Source of the DNA: Penium margaritaceum
Lineage: Eukaryota > Streptophyta > Zygnematophyceae > Desmidiales > Peniaceae
Length of the DNA stretch: 64,000 bases
NCBI GenBank assembly: GCA_023375785.1
Contig: SZWC01003917.1
Span: forward strand, 12,627 to 76,626
Direction: 5' to 3'
Made by a program: the position numbers and the translations under genes. This document shows positions 25,621 through 39,244 of this stretch, piece by piece. Position 1 is the first letter of the stretch; each line of letters opens with the position of its first letter. The notes beneath the pieces are model-generated. The model did no database searches and had not been told where the DNA came from. It worked only from the letters and a program-made list of their open reading frames with translations.

Positions 25621-28291
25621 GCTACCATGCACAATGACCGACCAAAGTAGGCACATGTACTGCCTTTGACCAAAGAAATCCGCTGTGTGTGGTCAACGTT
25701 GACAACTCATAGTACGAGTCACAAATGGTCAAAGAGGGAAAACATGGTTTGGGAACACCAAGTATCAAATAGCAAGTACAAGGGTCTTCAATACACGTGG
25801 CACGGTGTGGAGACCATGCACGATGAGCAACCAAAGTAGGCATATGTCACTGATCATGCCCAAATAATGTCACTAAGTGTGGTAAACTTTGACAACTCAT
25901 AACACGAGTCACAAATGGTCAGGGTGGTAGATAATGGTTTGTGAATACTAGGTATTGACTAGCAAGTACAAATACCTTCAATATGTAGTGGCACAATGTG
26001 GCTTCAATGCATAGTAACCAACCAAAGTATGCAAATGTCACTAACCATGTCCAACACATTTCACTTCATGTGCTCAACGTTGAAAACGCATAACACGAGT
26101 CACAAATGGTCAGAGGGGAAAACAATGGGTTGGGAACACTAGTTACAACTAGCAAGTACAAAGACCTTAAACAAGCAGTGGCACTATATGGCTAGCGTGC
26201 ACAGTGACCAACCAAAGGATGCATACGTCATGGACTACGGCCGAATACGTCCACTACGTGTGGTCAACATTGACAACTCATAACATGAGTCAAAAATGGT
26301 CAGAGGGAGAGACAATGGCTTAGGAAGCCTATGTATTGACTAGAAAGGACAAATAACTTCAATACGTAGTGGCACGGTGTGGCTTATATGCACACCAAAC
26401 AACCAAACTAGGCATATGTCACTGATCATGACCAGAGAAATTCAATATGGGTGGTCAACGTTGACCAACCATAACATGAGTCACAAACGGTCAAGACAGG
26501 AAACAATGCTATGGGAATATCGGTTCTCAACTACCAAGTATAACAACCTTCAGTCAGTAGTAGCACAGTGTGGCTTCCATGCACAATGACCGACCAAAGT
26601 AGGCATATGCACTGCCTTTGACAAAACAAATCCGCTGTGTGTGGTCAATGGTGAGCACTCATAATACAAGTCACAAATGGTCGGAGGGGGACAAAATGGT
26701 TTGGGAACACCAAGTATCAAATAGTAAGCACAAGGGGCTTCAATACGTTGTGGCACGGTGTGGAGACCATGCACGATGACCAACCAAAGTAGGCGTATGT
26801 CACTGACCATGAGCAAAATAATGTCACAAAGTGCGGTAAACTTTGACAACTCATAACACGAGTCACAAATGGTCACGGTGGAAGATAATGGTTTGTGCAT
26901 ACTTGTTATCGACTAGCAAGTACAAATACCTTCAATATGTAGTGGCACAATGTGGCTTCAATGCACAGTGACCAACCAAAGTATGCATATGTCACTAACC
27001 ATGACCAACTAACTTCACTTCATGTGGTCAACGTTGAAAACGCATAACACGAGTCACAAATGGTCAGAGGGGAAAACAATGGGTTGGGAACACTAGTTAT
27101 CAACTATCAAGTACAGAGACCTTCAACAAGCAGTGGCACGGTATGGCTAGTGTGCACACTGACCAACCAAAGGATGCATACGTCACTGACTACGACCGAA
27201 TACGTCCACTATGTGTGGTCAACATTGAAAACTCATGACACGAGTCACAAATGGTCATAGGGAGAGACAATGGTTTGGGAAGCCTATGTATTGACTAGAC
27301 AGGACAAAGAACTTCAATACGCAGTGGCACGGTGTGGCTAATATGCATACCAAACAACCAGACTAGGCATATGTCACTGATCATGACCAGAGAATTTCAA
27401 TATGGGTGGTCAACGTTGACCAACCATAACACGAGTCACAAACGGTCAAGAGAGGAAACAATGCTATGGAAATATCGGTTGTCAACTACCAAGTATAACG
27501 ACCTTCAATCAGTAGTAGCACGGTGTGGCTACCATGCACAATGACCAACCAAAGTAGGCATATGTACTGCCTTTGACCAAACAAATCCGCTGTGTGTGGT
27601 AAACGTTGGCCACTCGTAATACGAGTCACAAATGATCAGAGGGGGAAACAATGGTTTGAGAACACCATGTATAACATAGCAAGCACAAGGGGCTTCAATA
27701 CGTTGTGGCACGGTGTGGAGACCATGCACGATGACCAACCAAAGTAGGCATATGTCACTGACCATGACCAAATAATGTCACTAAGTGTGGTTAACTTTGA
27801 CAACTCACAACACGACTCACAAATGGTCAGGGTGGAAGGTAATTGCTAGTGAATACTAGTTATTGACTAGCAAGTACAAATACCTTCAATATGTAGTGGC
27901 ACAATGTGGCTTCAATGCACAGTGACCAACCAATGTATGCATATGTTACTAACCATGACGAAAGAATTTCACTTCATGTGGTCAACATTGCAAACGCATA
28001 ACAGGAGTCACAAATGGTCAGAGGGGAAAACAATGGGTTTGGAACATCAGTTATCAACTAGCAAGTAGAAAGACCTTCAACAAGCAATGGCACCGTATGG
28101 CTAGCGTGCACAGTGACCAGCCAAAGGATGCATACGTCACTGACTACGACCAAATAAGTCAACTATGTGTGGTCAACATTGACAACTCATAACACGAGTC
28201 ACATATGGTCAGAGGGAGAGATAATGATTTGGGAAGCCTATGTATTGACTATAAAGGACAAAGAAATTCAATACGCAGTGGCACAGTGTGG

Positions 28292-28482
28292 CTCATATGC
28301 ACACCAAACAACCAAACTAGGCATATGTCACTGATCATGACCAGAGAATTTCAATATGGGTGGTCAACGTTGACCAACCATAACCCGAGTAACAAGCGGT
28401 CAGGACAGGAAACAATGCTATGGGAATATCGGTTCTCAACTACCAAGTACAACAACCTTCAGTCAGTAGTAGCATGGTGTGG
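28292..28482 (+). repeat. satellite monomer type A (reference)
   Basis: 191 bp. Type A is marked by tatgcacaccaaacaacc, a palindromic TGGTCAACGTTGACCA in most copies, ggtcaggacagg or ggtcaggagagg, and ggaatatcggttctcaac. Confidence 0.9.
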
Positions 28483-28672
28483 CTACCATGCACAATGACC
28501 GACCAAAGTAGGCATATGTACTGCCTTTGACCAAAGAAATCCGCTGTGTGTGGTCAATGTTGACAACTCATAATACAAGTCACAAATGGTCCGAGGGGCA
28601 AACAATTGTTTGGGAACACCAAGTATCAAATAGCAAGCACAAGGGGCTTCAATACGTTGTGGCACGGTGTGG
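28483..28672 (+). repeat. satellite monomer type B (reference)
   Basis: 190 bp. Type B is marked by gtactgcctttgaccaaag, aaatccgctgtgtgtgg and caagcacaaggggcttc. Confidence 0.9.
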
Positions 28673-28863
28673 AGACCATGCACGATGACCAACCAAAGTA
28701 GGCATATGTCACTGACCATTAGCAAATAATGTCACAAAGTGTGGTAAACTTTGACAACTCATAACACGAGTCACAAATGGTCAGGGTGGAAGATAATGGT
28801 TTGTGCATACTAGTTATCAACTAGCAAGTACAAATGCCTTCAATATGAAGTGGCACAATGTGG
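28673..28863 (+). repeat. satellite monomer type C (reference)
   Basis: 191 bp. Type C is marked by agaccatgcacgatgacc, gtcactaagtgtggtaaac and ggtcagggtggaag. Many copies carry the dyad CTAGT-tatcg-ACTAG (for example 6241-6255). Confidence 0.9.
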
Positions 28864-29054
28864 CTTCAATGCACAGTGACCAATCAAAGTATGCATATGT
28901 CACTAACCATGACCAACAAATTTCACTTCATGTGGTCAACGTTGAAAATGCATAACACGAGTCACAAATGGTCAGAGGGGAAAACAATGGGTTGGGAACA
29001 CTAGTTATCAACTAGCAAGTACAAAGACCTTCAACAAGCACAGGCACCGTATGG
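28864..29054 (+). repeat. satellite monomer type D (reference)
   Basis: 191 bp. Type D is marked by cttcaatgcacagtgacc, ttcacttcatgtggtc, gttgaaaacgcataac and the perfect dyad CTAGTT-atc-AACTAG (29001-29015). Several boundaries with the minisatellites fall in D monomers. Confidence 0.9.
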
Positions 29055-29245
29055 CTAGCGTGCACAGTGACCAACCAAAGGATGCATACGTCACTGACTA
29101 CGGCCGAATAAGTCCACTATGTGTGGTCAACATTGACAACTCATAACACGAGTCACAAATGGTCAGATGGAGATACAATGGTTTGGGAAGCCTACGTATT
29201 GACTAGAAAGGACAAAGAACTTCAATACGTAGTGGCACGGTGTGG
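29055..29245 (+). repeat. satellite monomer type E (reference)
   Basis: 191 bp. Type E is marked by ctagcgtgcacagtgacc, gactacgaccgaataagtc, gtcaacattgacaac and cctatgtattgactagaaag. With the four preceding entries it completes a 954-bp five-mer. Confidence 0.9.
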
Positions 29246-30657
29246 CTAATATGCACACCAAACAACCAAAATAGGCATATGTCACTGATCATGACCAGAG
29301 AATTTCAATATGGATGGTCAACGATGACCAACCATAACACGACTCACAAATGGTCAGGACAGGAAACAATGCTATGGGAATATTGGTTCTCAACTACCAA
29401 GTACAACGACTTTCATTCAGTAGTAGCACGGTGTGGCTACCATGCACAATGATCGACCAAAGTAGGCATATGTACTGCCATTTACCAAAGAAATCCGCTG
29501 TGTGTGGTCGACGTTTACAACTCATAATACGAGTTACAAATGGTCAGAGGGGGAAACAATGGTTTGGGAACACCATGTATCACATAGCAAGCACAATGGG
29601 CTTCAATACGTTGTGGCATGGTGTGGAGACCATGCACGATGACCAACCAAAGTAGGCATATGTCACTGACCATGACCAATTAATGTCACTAAGTGTGGTA
29701 AACTTTGACAACTCACAGCACGACTCACAAATGGTCAGGTTGGAAGGTAATGGTTTGTGAATACTAGTTATCGACTAGCAAGTACAAATACCTTTAATAT
29801 GTAGTGGCACAATGTGGCTTCAATGCACAGTGTCCAACCAAAGCATGCATATGTCACTGACTATGACGAACGAATTTCACTTCATGTGGTCAACGTTGAA
29901 AACGCATAACACGAGTCAAAAATGGTCAGAGGGGAAAACAATGGGTTGCGAACATCAGTTATAAACTAGCAAGTACCAAGACCTTCAACAAGCAGCGGCA
30001 CGGTATGGCTAGCGTGCACAGTGATCAACCAAATGATGCATATGTCACTGACTACGACCGAATAAGTCCACTATGTGTGGTCAGCATTGACAACTCATAA
30101 CACGAGTCACAAATGGTCAGAGGGAGAGAATGATTTGGGAAGCCTATGTATTGACTAGAAAGGATAAATAACTTCAACACGCAGTGCCACGGTGTGGCTT
30201 ATATGCACACCAAACAACCAAACTAGGCATATGTCACTAATCATGACCAGAGAATTTCAATATGGGTGGTCAACGTTGACCAACCATAACACGAGTCACA
30301 AACGGTCAGGAGAGGAAACAATGCTATGGGAATATCGGTTCTCGACTACCAAGCACAACGACCTTTAGTCAGTAGTAGCACGGTGTGGCTACCATGCACA
30401 ATGACCTACCCAAGTAGGCATACATCACTGCTCATAACCAAAGAAGTTTAGTTTGTGTGGTCAACGTTCACAACTCATAATACAAGTAAAACATGGGCAG
30501 AGGGAGAAACAATGGTTTGGGAATACTTGGTATCGACTAGCAAGTACAAAGACCTTCGATAAGTGGTGGCACGGTGTTGCTACCATAGACAATGACCAAC
30601 CAAAGTATGATTGTATCACTGAATATCATACAAAGAGTTTCACTGCGTGTTGTCAAC

Positions 30658-31161
30658 TTTCCTTCTTACGGCAGGTCAATTGGAGCAATGCTTGAGAGGT
30701 TAATCAAGCTCGAAGTTGCAAAATTCGAAATTTTGTCAGCGTTAAATTTTTATGAATAAACTAATTTTTTTATCATTCATAATTTTGAAAACTACCCTCT
30801 TATCTTACACCCCCTTATTTTATGCTCTTTACCCATAGGAACCCTTATAATGTCATTTGGACATCATATGAACACCATGCGAGTTGGCTTAGTGCTTATA
30901 GAGTTAGATTATAGAGCGATAGGTCCTAGGTTTGAATCCTCGTACACGCAACATACAATAGGCTCGCGACCTGGGGGGGGATGGCCGTGTTGTGATTCAT
31001 CAACTCTACCTTCGAGCCTAAATGGGCGGGTAGGGGGGTTGTCATGATGCAGTCACCAATCTGTCCTCCAGGTCGTCCACGGAACATCCCTCCAGGGGGG
31101 GTGGGAGGGAGTATTCCAGTGAAGGCACATACGCGTAACAAATCAACAAAAACCGACCTGG
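30658..31161 (+). mobile_element. SINE-like insert, copy 3
   Basis: Full-length copy, about 504 bp, in the same G-monomer position. The A box is at 30885-30895 and the B box at 30929-30939, again 44 bp apart; the tRNA-like head spans about 30879-30949. The first G tract is short (8 G) and the middle part is altered (gattcatcaactc, aatgggcggg). Confidence 0.7.
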
Positions 31162-32956
31162 TGTCAAAGGGAGAAACCTTTTGCTATTTATTGACTAGCA
31201 AGTGTAAATAATTTCAACAAGTAGTGGAATGGTGTGGCTTCCATGCACAATGACCAACCAGATTAAGTATGTGCCACTTACCATGACCAAATAATTTTAC
31301 TATGTGTGGTTAACGTTGACAGCCCGTAATATGGGCCCCGAATTGTCAGAGGGGGGAAACAATGGGTTGGGAATACTAGACACCAACTACCAAGTACAAC
31401 AACCTTCAGTCAGTAGGAGCACGGTGTGGCGACCATGCACAATGACCGACCAAAAAAGGCATATGTACTGCCTTTGACCAAAGAAATCCGCTGTGTGTGG
31501 TCAACGTTTACAACTCATAATACGAGTCACAAATGGTCAGAGGGGGTAACAATGGTTTGGGAACACCAAGTATCACATAGCAAGCACAAGGGGCTTCAAT
31601 ACGTTGTGGAACGGTGTGGTGACCATGCACGATGACCAACCAAAGTAGGCATATGTCACTGATCATGAGCAAGTAATGTCACTTAGTGTGGTAAACTTTG
31701 ACAACTCATAACACGAGTCTTAAATGGTCAGGGTGGAAGATAATGGTTTGTGCATACTAGTTATCGACTAGCAAGTACAAATACCTTCAATCTGTAGTGG
31801 CACAATGTGGCTTCAATGCACAGTGACCAACCAAAGTATGCATATGTCACCAACCATGACCAACAAATTTCACTTCATGTGGTCAACGTTGAAAAGGCAT
31901 AACCCGAGTCACAAGTGGTCAGAGGGGAAAACAGTGGGTTGGGAACACTAGTTATCAACTAGCAAGTACAAGGACCTTCAATAAGCAGTGGCACGGTATG
32001 GATAGCGTGCACAGTGACCAACCAAAGGGATGCATACGTCACTGACTACGACCGAATAAGTCCACTATGTGTGGTCAACATTGACAACTCAAAACACGAG
32101 TCACAAATGGTCAGAGGGAGAGACAATGGTTTAAGAAGCATATGTATTGACTAGAAAGGACAAACAACTTCAACATGTAGTGGCACGGCGTGGCTAATAT
32201 GCACACCAAACAACCAAACTAGGCATATGTCACTGATCATGACCACATAATTTCAATGTGGGTGGTCATTGTTAACCAACCATAACACGAGTTACAAACG
32301 TTCAGGAGAGGAAACAATGCTATGGGAATATCGGTTCTCAACAACCAAGTACAACGACCATCAGTCAGTAGTAGCACCGTGTGACTACCATGCACAATGA
32401 CCGACCAAAGTAAGCATATGTACTGCCTTTGACCAAAGAAATCCGCTGTGTGTGGTCAACGTTGACAACTCATGATTCGAGTCACAAATGGTCAGAGGGG
32501 GAAAGAATGGTCTGGGAACACCAAGTAATAAATAGCAAGCACAAGGGGCTTCAATACGCTCTCGCACGGTGTGGAGACCATGCACGATGACCAACCAAAG
32601 TAGGCATATGTCACTGATCATGCCCAAACAATGTCACTAAGTGTGGTAAACGTTGACAACTCATAACACGAGTCACAAATAGTCAGGGTGGTAGATAATG
32701 GTTTGTGAATACTAGGTATCGACTAGCAAGTACAAATACCTTCAATATGTAGTGGCACAATGTGGCTTCAATGCACAGTAACCAACCAAAGTATGCATAT
32801 GTCACTAACCATGATAAGCAAATTTCACTTCATGTGGTCAACGTTGAAAACGCATAACACGGGTCACAAATGGTCAGAGGGGAAAACAATGGGTTGGGAA
32901 CACTACTTATCAACTAGCAAGCACAAAGACCCTCAACAAGCAGTGGCACCGTATGG

Positions 32957-33147
32957 CTAGCTTGCACAGTGACCAACCAAAGGATGCATACGTCACTGAC
33001 TACGTCCGAATACGTCCACTGTGTGTGGTCAACATTGACAACTCATAACACGAGTCACAAATGGTCAGAGGGGAAAACAATGGGTTGGGAACACTACTTA
33101 TCAACTAGCAAGCACAAAGACCCTCAACAAGCAGTGGCACCGTATGG
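32957..33147 (+). repeat. hybrid satellite monomer E/D
   Basis: Begins as E and switches to D (ggggaaaacaatgggttgg) at the conserved box near 33047-33068. The 191 bp from about 32.87 to 33.06 kb is repeated nearly exactly in the next 191 bp. Confidence 0.88.
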
Positions 33148-34361
33148 CTAGCTTGCACAGTGACCAACCACAGGATGCATACGTCACTGACTACGTCCGA
33201 ATACGTCCACTGTGTGTGGTCAACATTGACAACTCATAACACGAGTCACAAATGGATAGAGCGAGAGACAATGGTTTGGGAAGCCTATGTATTGACTAGA
33301 AAGGACAACGAACTTCAATACGTAGAGGCACGGTGTGGCTAATATGCACACCAAACAACCAAACTAGGCATATGTCACTGATCATGACCAGAGAATTTCA
33401 ATATGGGTGGTCAACGCTGACCAACCATAACACGAGTCATAAACAGTCCGGACAGGAAACAATGCTATGGGAATATCGGTTCTCAACTACCAAGTACAAC
33501 GACTTAAAGTCAGTAGTAGTATGGTGTGCCTACCATGCACAATGACCGACAAAAGTAGGCATATGTACTGCCTTTGACCAAAGAAATCCGCTGTGTGTGG
33601 TCAACGTGTACAACTCATAATACGAGTCACAAATGGTCAGAGGGGGAAATAATGGTTTGGGAACACTATGTACCACATAGCAAGCACAAGGGGCTTCAAT
33701 ACGTTGTGGCACAGTAGGGAGACCATGCACGATGACCAACCAAAGTAGGCATATGTCACTGACCATGGCCAAGTAGTGTCACTAAGTGTGGTAAACTCAT
33801 ACAACTCACAACACAACTCACAAATGGTCAGGGTGGAAGGAAATGGTTTCTGAATACTAGTTATCGACTAGCAAGTACAGATACCTTTAATATGTAGTGG
33901 CACAATGTGGCTTCTATGCACAGTGACCAACCAAAGTATGCATATGTCACTGACCATGACAAACGATTTTCACTTCATGTGGTCAACGTTGAAAACGCAT
34001 AACACGAGTCACAAATGGTCAGAGGGGAAAACAATGGATTGAGAACATCAGTTATCAACTAGCAAGTACAAAGACCTTCAACAAGCAGTGGCATGGTATG
34101 GCTCGCGTGCACAGTGACCAACCAAAGGATGCATATGTCACTGAATAGGACCGAATAAGTCCACTATGTGTGGTCAACATTGACAACTCATAACACGAGT
34201 CACAAATGGTCAGAGGGAGAGACAATGATTTGGGAAGCCTATGTATTGACTAGAAAGGACAAAGAACTTCAATACGCAATGGCACGGTGTGGCTTATATG
34301 CACACCAAACAACCAAACTAGGCATATGTCACTGATCATGACCAGAGAATTTCAATATGGG

Positions 34362-34377
34362 TGGTCAACGTTGACCA
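34362..34377. other. 16-bp palindrome in type A monomers (example)
   Basis: TGGTCAACGTTGACCA is its own reverse complement. It is present in most type A monomers and decayed to half-sites in B (ggtcaacgtttac), D (ggtcaacgttgaaa) and E (ggtcaacattgac). A protein-binding role is possible but not shown. Confidence 0.8.
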
Positions 34378-34752
34378 ACCATAACACGAGTCACAAACGG
34401 TCAGGAGAGGAAACAATGCTATGGGAATATCGGTTCTCAACTACCAAGTACAACGACCTTCAGTCAGTAGTAGCACGGTGTGGCTACCATGCACAATGAC
34501 CTACCCAAGTAGGCATACATCACTGCTCATGACCAAAGACGTTTAGTGTGTGTGGTCAATGTTCACAACTCATAATACAAGTAAAAAATGGGCAGAGGGA
34601 GAAACAATGGTTTGGGAATACTTGGTATCAACTAGCACGTACAAAGACCTTCGATAAGTGGTGGCACGATGTGGCTACCATGCACAATGACCAACCAAAG
34701 TATTCTTGTATCACTGAATATCATAAAGAGAGTTTCAATGTGTGTTGTCAAC

Positions 34753-35136
34753 TTTCCTTCTTACGGCTGGTCAATCGAAGCAATGGTTGAGAGGTTATTC
34801 AGGCTCGAAGTTGCAAAATTCAAAATTTCGACTGCGTTAAATTTTTATGAATAAATTAAATTTGTTATCATTCATTTTTTTGAGAACTACCCTCTAATCT
34901 TACACCCCCTTATTTTATGCCCTTTACCCATAGGAACCCTTATAATGTCATTTGGACATCATATGAACACCATGCGAGTTGGCTTAGTGCTTATAGAGTT
35001 AGATCCTGGAGCGATAGGTCCTAAGGTTTGAATCCTCGTAGGCGCAATATACAATAGGCTCGCGACCTGGGAGGGGGGGGGGCGGAGCGGCCGTGTTGTG
35101 ATACCTCAACTCTACCTTCGAGCCTAAGCCATGGGG
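34753..35136 (+). mobile_element. SINE-like insert, copy 4, cut by an assembly join
   Basis: Left two-thirds of the insert, with A box 34980-34990 and B box 35025-35035 (45 bp apart, one extra base). It stops at a single N (35137), after which a C monomer is already half complete. Confidence 0.7.
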
Positions 35137-35137
35137 N
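35137..35137. other. single-N contig join
   Basis: Left side is insert sequence, right side is the second half of a C monomer. The A-to-A distance across it (34293-35623) is 1330 bp, against ~1994 bp for an extended unit, so about 660 bp is probably missing. Confidence 0.8.
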
Positions 35138-36192
35138 AACACGAGTCACAAATGGTCAGGGTGGAAGATAATGGTTTGTGCATACTAGTTATTGACTAGC
35201 AAGTACAAATACCTTCAATATGTAGTGGCACAATGTGGCTTCAATGCACAGTGACCAACCAAAGTATGCATATGTCACTGACCATGACGAAAGAAATTCA
35301 CTTCATGTGGTCAACGTTGAAAACGCATAACACGAGTCACAAATGGTCAGAGGGGAAAACAATGGGTTGGGAACACTAGTTATCAACTAGCAAGTACAAA
35401 GACCTTCAATAAGCAGTGGCACGGTATGGCTAGCGTGCACAGTGACCAACCAAAGGGATGCAAACGTCACTGACTACGACCGAATAAGTCCACTATGTGT
35501 GGTCAACATTGACAACTCATAACACGAGTCCCAATTGGTCAGAGGGAGAGACAATGGTTTTGGAAGCCTATGTATTGGCTAGAAAGGAAAAAGAGCTTCA
35601 ATACGTAGTCGCACGGTATGGCTAATATGCACACCAAACAATCAAACTAGGCATATGTCACTGATCATGACCAGAGAATTTCAATATGGGTGGTCAATGT
35701 TGACCAACCATAACACGAGTCACAAACGGTCAGGAGAGGAAACAATGCTATGAGAATATCAGTTCTCAACTACCAAGTACAACGACCTTCAGTCAGTAGT
35801 AGCACGATGTGACTACCATGCACAATGACCGAGCAAAGTAGGCATATGTACTGCCTTTGACCAAAGAAATCCGCCGTGTGTGGTAAACATTGGCAACTCA
35901 TAATACGAGTCACAAATGATCAGAGGGGGGAAAATGGTTTGGGAACACCAAGTATCACATAGCAAGCACAAGGGGCTTCAGTACGCTGTGGCACGGTGTG
36001 GAGACCATGCACGATGACCAACCACAGTAGGCATATGTCACTGGCCATGAGAAAATAATGTTACGAAGTGTGGTAAGCCTCGACAACTCATAACACGAGT
36101 CACAAATGGTCAGGGTGGTAGATAATGGTTTGTGAATACTAGGTATCGACTAGCAAGTACAAATACCTTCAATATGTAGTGGCACAATGTGG

Positions 36193-36383
36193 CTTCAATG
36201 CATAGTAACCAACCAATGTATGCATATGTCACTAACCATGACCAAAAAATTTCACTTCATGTGCTCAACGTTGAAAACGCATAACACGAGTCACAAATGA
36301 TGAGAGGGGGAAACAATGGTTTGGGAACACCAAGTATCAAATAGCAAGCACAAGGGGCTTCAATACGATGTAGCACGGTGTGG
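36193..36383 (+). repeat. hybrid satellite monomer D/B
   Basis: D sequence up to acacgagtcacaaatg (box about 36281-36305), then B (gggggaaacaatggtttggg, caagcacaaggggc). Gives the order A-B-C-D/B-C-D-E. Confidence 0.85.
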
Positions 36384-39244
36384 AGACCATGCACGATGGC
36401 CAACCAAAGTAGCCATATGTCACTGATCATGCCCAAATAATGTCACTAAGTGTGGTAAACATTGACAACTCATAACACAAGTCACAAATGGTCAGGGTGG
36501 TAGATAATCGTTTTTGAATACTAGGTATCGACTAGCAAGTACAAATACCTTCTGTATGTAGTGGCACAATGTGGCTTCAATGCACAGTAACGAACAAAAG
36601 TATGCATATGTCACTAACCATGACCAACAAATTTCACTTCATGTGGTCAACGTTGAAAACGCATAAAACGAGTCACAAATGGTCACAGGGGAAAACAATG
36701 GGTTGGGAACACTAGCTATCAACTAGCAAGTACAAAGACTTTTAACAAGCAGTGGCACCGTATGGCTAGCGTGTAGAGTGACCAACCAAAGGATGCATAT
36801 GTCACTGACTACGGCCGAATACGTCCACTATGTGTGGTCAACATTGACAACTCATAACACGAGTCAAAAATGGTCAGAGGGAGAGAGAATGGTTTGGGAA
36901 GCCTATGTATTGACTAGAAAGGACAAAGAACTTCAATACGTAGTGGCACGGTCTGGCTACTATGCACACCAAACAACCAAATAAGGCATATGTCACTGAT
37001 TATGACCAGAGAATTTCAATATGGGTGGTTAACGTTGACCAACCATAACACGAGTCACAAACGGTCAAGACAGGAAACAATGCTATGGTAATATCAGTTA
37101 TCAACTACCATGTACAACGACTTTCATTCAGCAGCAGCACGGTGTGGCTACCATGCACAATGACCGACCAAAGTAGGCATATGTACTGCCTTTGACCAAA
37201 GAAATCCGTTGTGTGTGGTCAACGTTTACAACTCATAATACGAGTCACGAATGGTCAGATGGGAAAAAAATGATTTGGGAACACCATGTATCACATAGCA
37301 AGCACAAGGGGCTTCAATAAATTGTAGCACGGTGTGGAGACCATGCACGTTGACCAACCAAAGTAGGCATATGTCACTGACCATGAGCATATAATGTCAC
37401 TAAGTGTGGTAAACTTTGACAACTCACAACACGACTCACAAATGGTCAGGGTGGAGGGTAATGGTTTGTGAATACTAGTTACCGACTAGTAAGTACAAAT
37501 ACCTTTTATATGTAGTGGCACAATGTGGCTTCAATGCACAGTGACCAACCAAAGTATGCATATGTCACTGACCATGACGAACGAATTTCACTTCATGTGG
37601 TCAACGTTGAAAACGCATACCACGAGTCACAAAAGGTCAGAGGGGAAAACAATGGGTTGAGAACATCAGTTATCAACTAGCAAGTACAAAGACCTTCAAC
37701 AAGCAGTGGCACGGTATGGCTAGCGTGCACAATGACCAACCAAATGATGCATATTTAACTGACTACGACCGAATAAGTGCACTATGTGTGGTCAACATTG
37801 ACAACTCATAACACGAGTCACAAATGGTCAGAGGGAGAGAATGATTTGGCAAGCCTATGTATTGACTAGAAAGGACAAAGAACTTCAATACGCAGTGGCA
37901 CGGTGTGGCTTATATGCACACCAAACAACCAAACTAGGCATATGTCACTCATCATGACCAGAGAATTTCAATATGGGTGGTCAACGTTGACCAACCATAA
38001 CTCGAGTCACAAACAATCAGAAGAGGAAAGAATGCTATGGGAATATCGGTTCTCAACTACCAAGTACAAAGACCTTCAGTCAGTAGTAGCACGGTGTGGT
38101 TACCAGGCACAATGACCGACCAAAGTAGGCATATGTACTGCCTTTGACCAAATAAATCCGCTGTGTGTGGTCAACGTTTACAACTCATAATACAAGTCAC
38201 AAATGGTCAGAGGGGGAAACAATGGCTTGGGAACACCAAGTATCACATAGCAAGCACAAGGGGCTTCAATATGTTGTGGCACGGTGTAGAGACCATGCAC
38301 GATGACCAACCAAAGTAGGCATATGTCACTGACCATGAGCAAATAATATCACTAAGTGTGGTAAACTTTGACAACTCATAACACGAGTCACAAATGATCA
38401 GGGTGGAAGATAATGGTTTGTGCATACTAGTTATCGACTAGCAAGTACAAATACCTTCAATATGTAGTGGCACAATGTGGCTTCAATGCACAGTGACCGA
38501 CCAAAGTATGCATATGTCACTAACCATGACCAACAAATTTCACTTCATATGGTCAACGTTGAAAACGCATAACACGAGTCACAAATGGTCAGAGGGGATA
38601 ACAATGTGTTGGGAATACTAGTTATCAACTAGCAAGTACAAAGACCTTCAATAAGCAGTGGCACGGTATGGCAAGCGTGAACAGTGACCAACCAAAGGGA
38701 TGCATACGTCACTGACTACGACCGAATAAGTCCACTATGTGTGGTCAACATTGACAACTCATAACACGAGGCACAAATGGTCAGAGGGAGAGACAATGGT
38801 TTAAGAGGCATATGTGTTGACTAGAAAGAACAAAGAACTTCAATACGTAGTGGCACGGTGTGGCTAATATGCACACCAAACAACCAAACTAGGCATATGT
38901 CACTAATCATGACCACAGAATCTCAATATGGGTGGGCAATGTTGACAAACCATAACACGAGTCACAAACAGTCAGGAGGGGAAGCAATGCTATCGGAATA
39001 TCGGTTCTCAACTACCAAGTACAGCGACCTTCAGTCAGTAGTAGCACGGTGTGACTACCATTCCGAATGACCAACCAAAGTAGGCATATGTACTGCCTTT
39101 TACCAAAGAAATCCACTGTGTGTGGTCAATGTTGACAACTCATAATATGAGTCACAAATGGTCAGAGGGGGAAAAAATGGTTTGGGAACACCAAGTATCA
39201 AGTAGCAAGCACGAGGGGCTTCAATACGCTGTGGCACATTGTGG

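Larger units (their letters stand above)
21410..30657 (+). repeat. satellite block with regular five-mer units
   Basis: Type A starts at 21724, 22677, 23633, 24668, 26383, 27338, 28292, 29246 and 30198; most intervals are 951-955 bp. The exceptions are 23633-24668, which contains a gap, and 24668-26383, which is nine monomers with an E/A hybrid. The first E monomer has the same cacagt deletion seen right of array 1. The segments at about 23.6-24.06 kb and 24.66-25.1 kb share private variants (for example caactaattatacgag), so they are neighbouring copies of a recent duplication. Confidence 0.94.
31162..34752 (+). repeat. satellite block
   Basis: G'-H-B-C-D-E, then five-mers with A at 32194, 33339 and 34293. 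The 32194-33339 interval has six monomers because of an E/D hybrid duplication. It ends in A-F and the left part of a G monomer before insert copy 4. Confidence 0.92.

Noticed and set aside
28292-29245. CENP-B box (NTTCGNNNNANNCGGGN)
   Set aside because: Not found by eye in the reference A-E monomers.
34287-34499. Recurring 60-100-codon open frames such as MWLICTPNNQTRH... in type A monomers, and similar frames in B-D
   Set aside because: They repeat with every monomer, usually rely on alternative starts, occur on both strands, vary freely between copies and match no known domain. They are by-products of the satellite.
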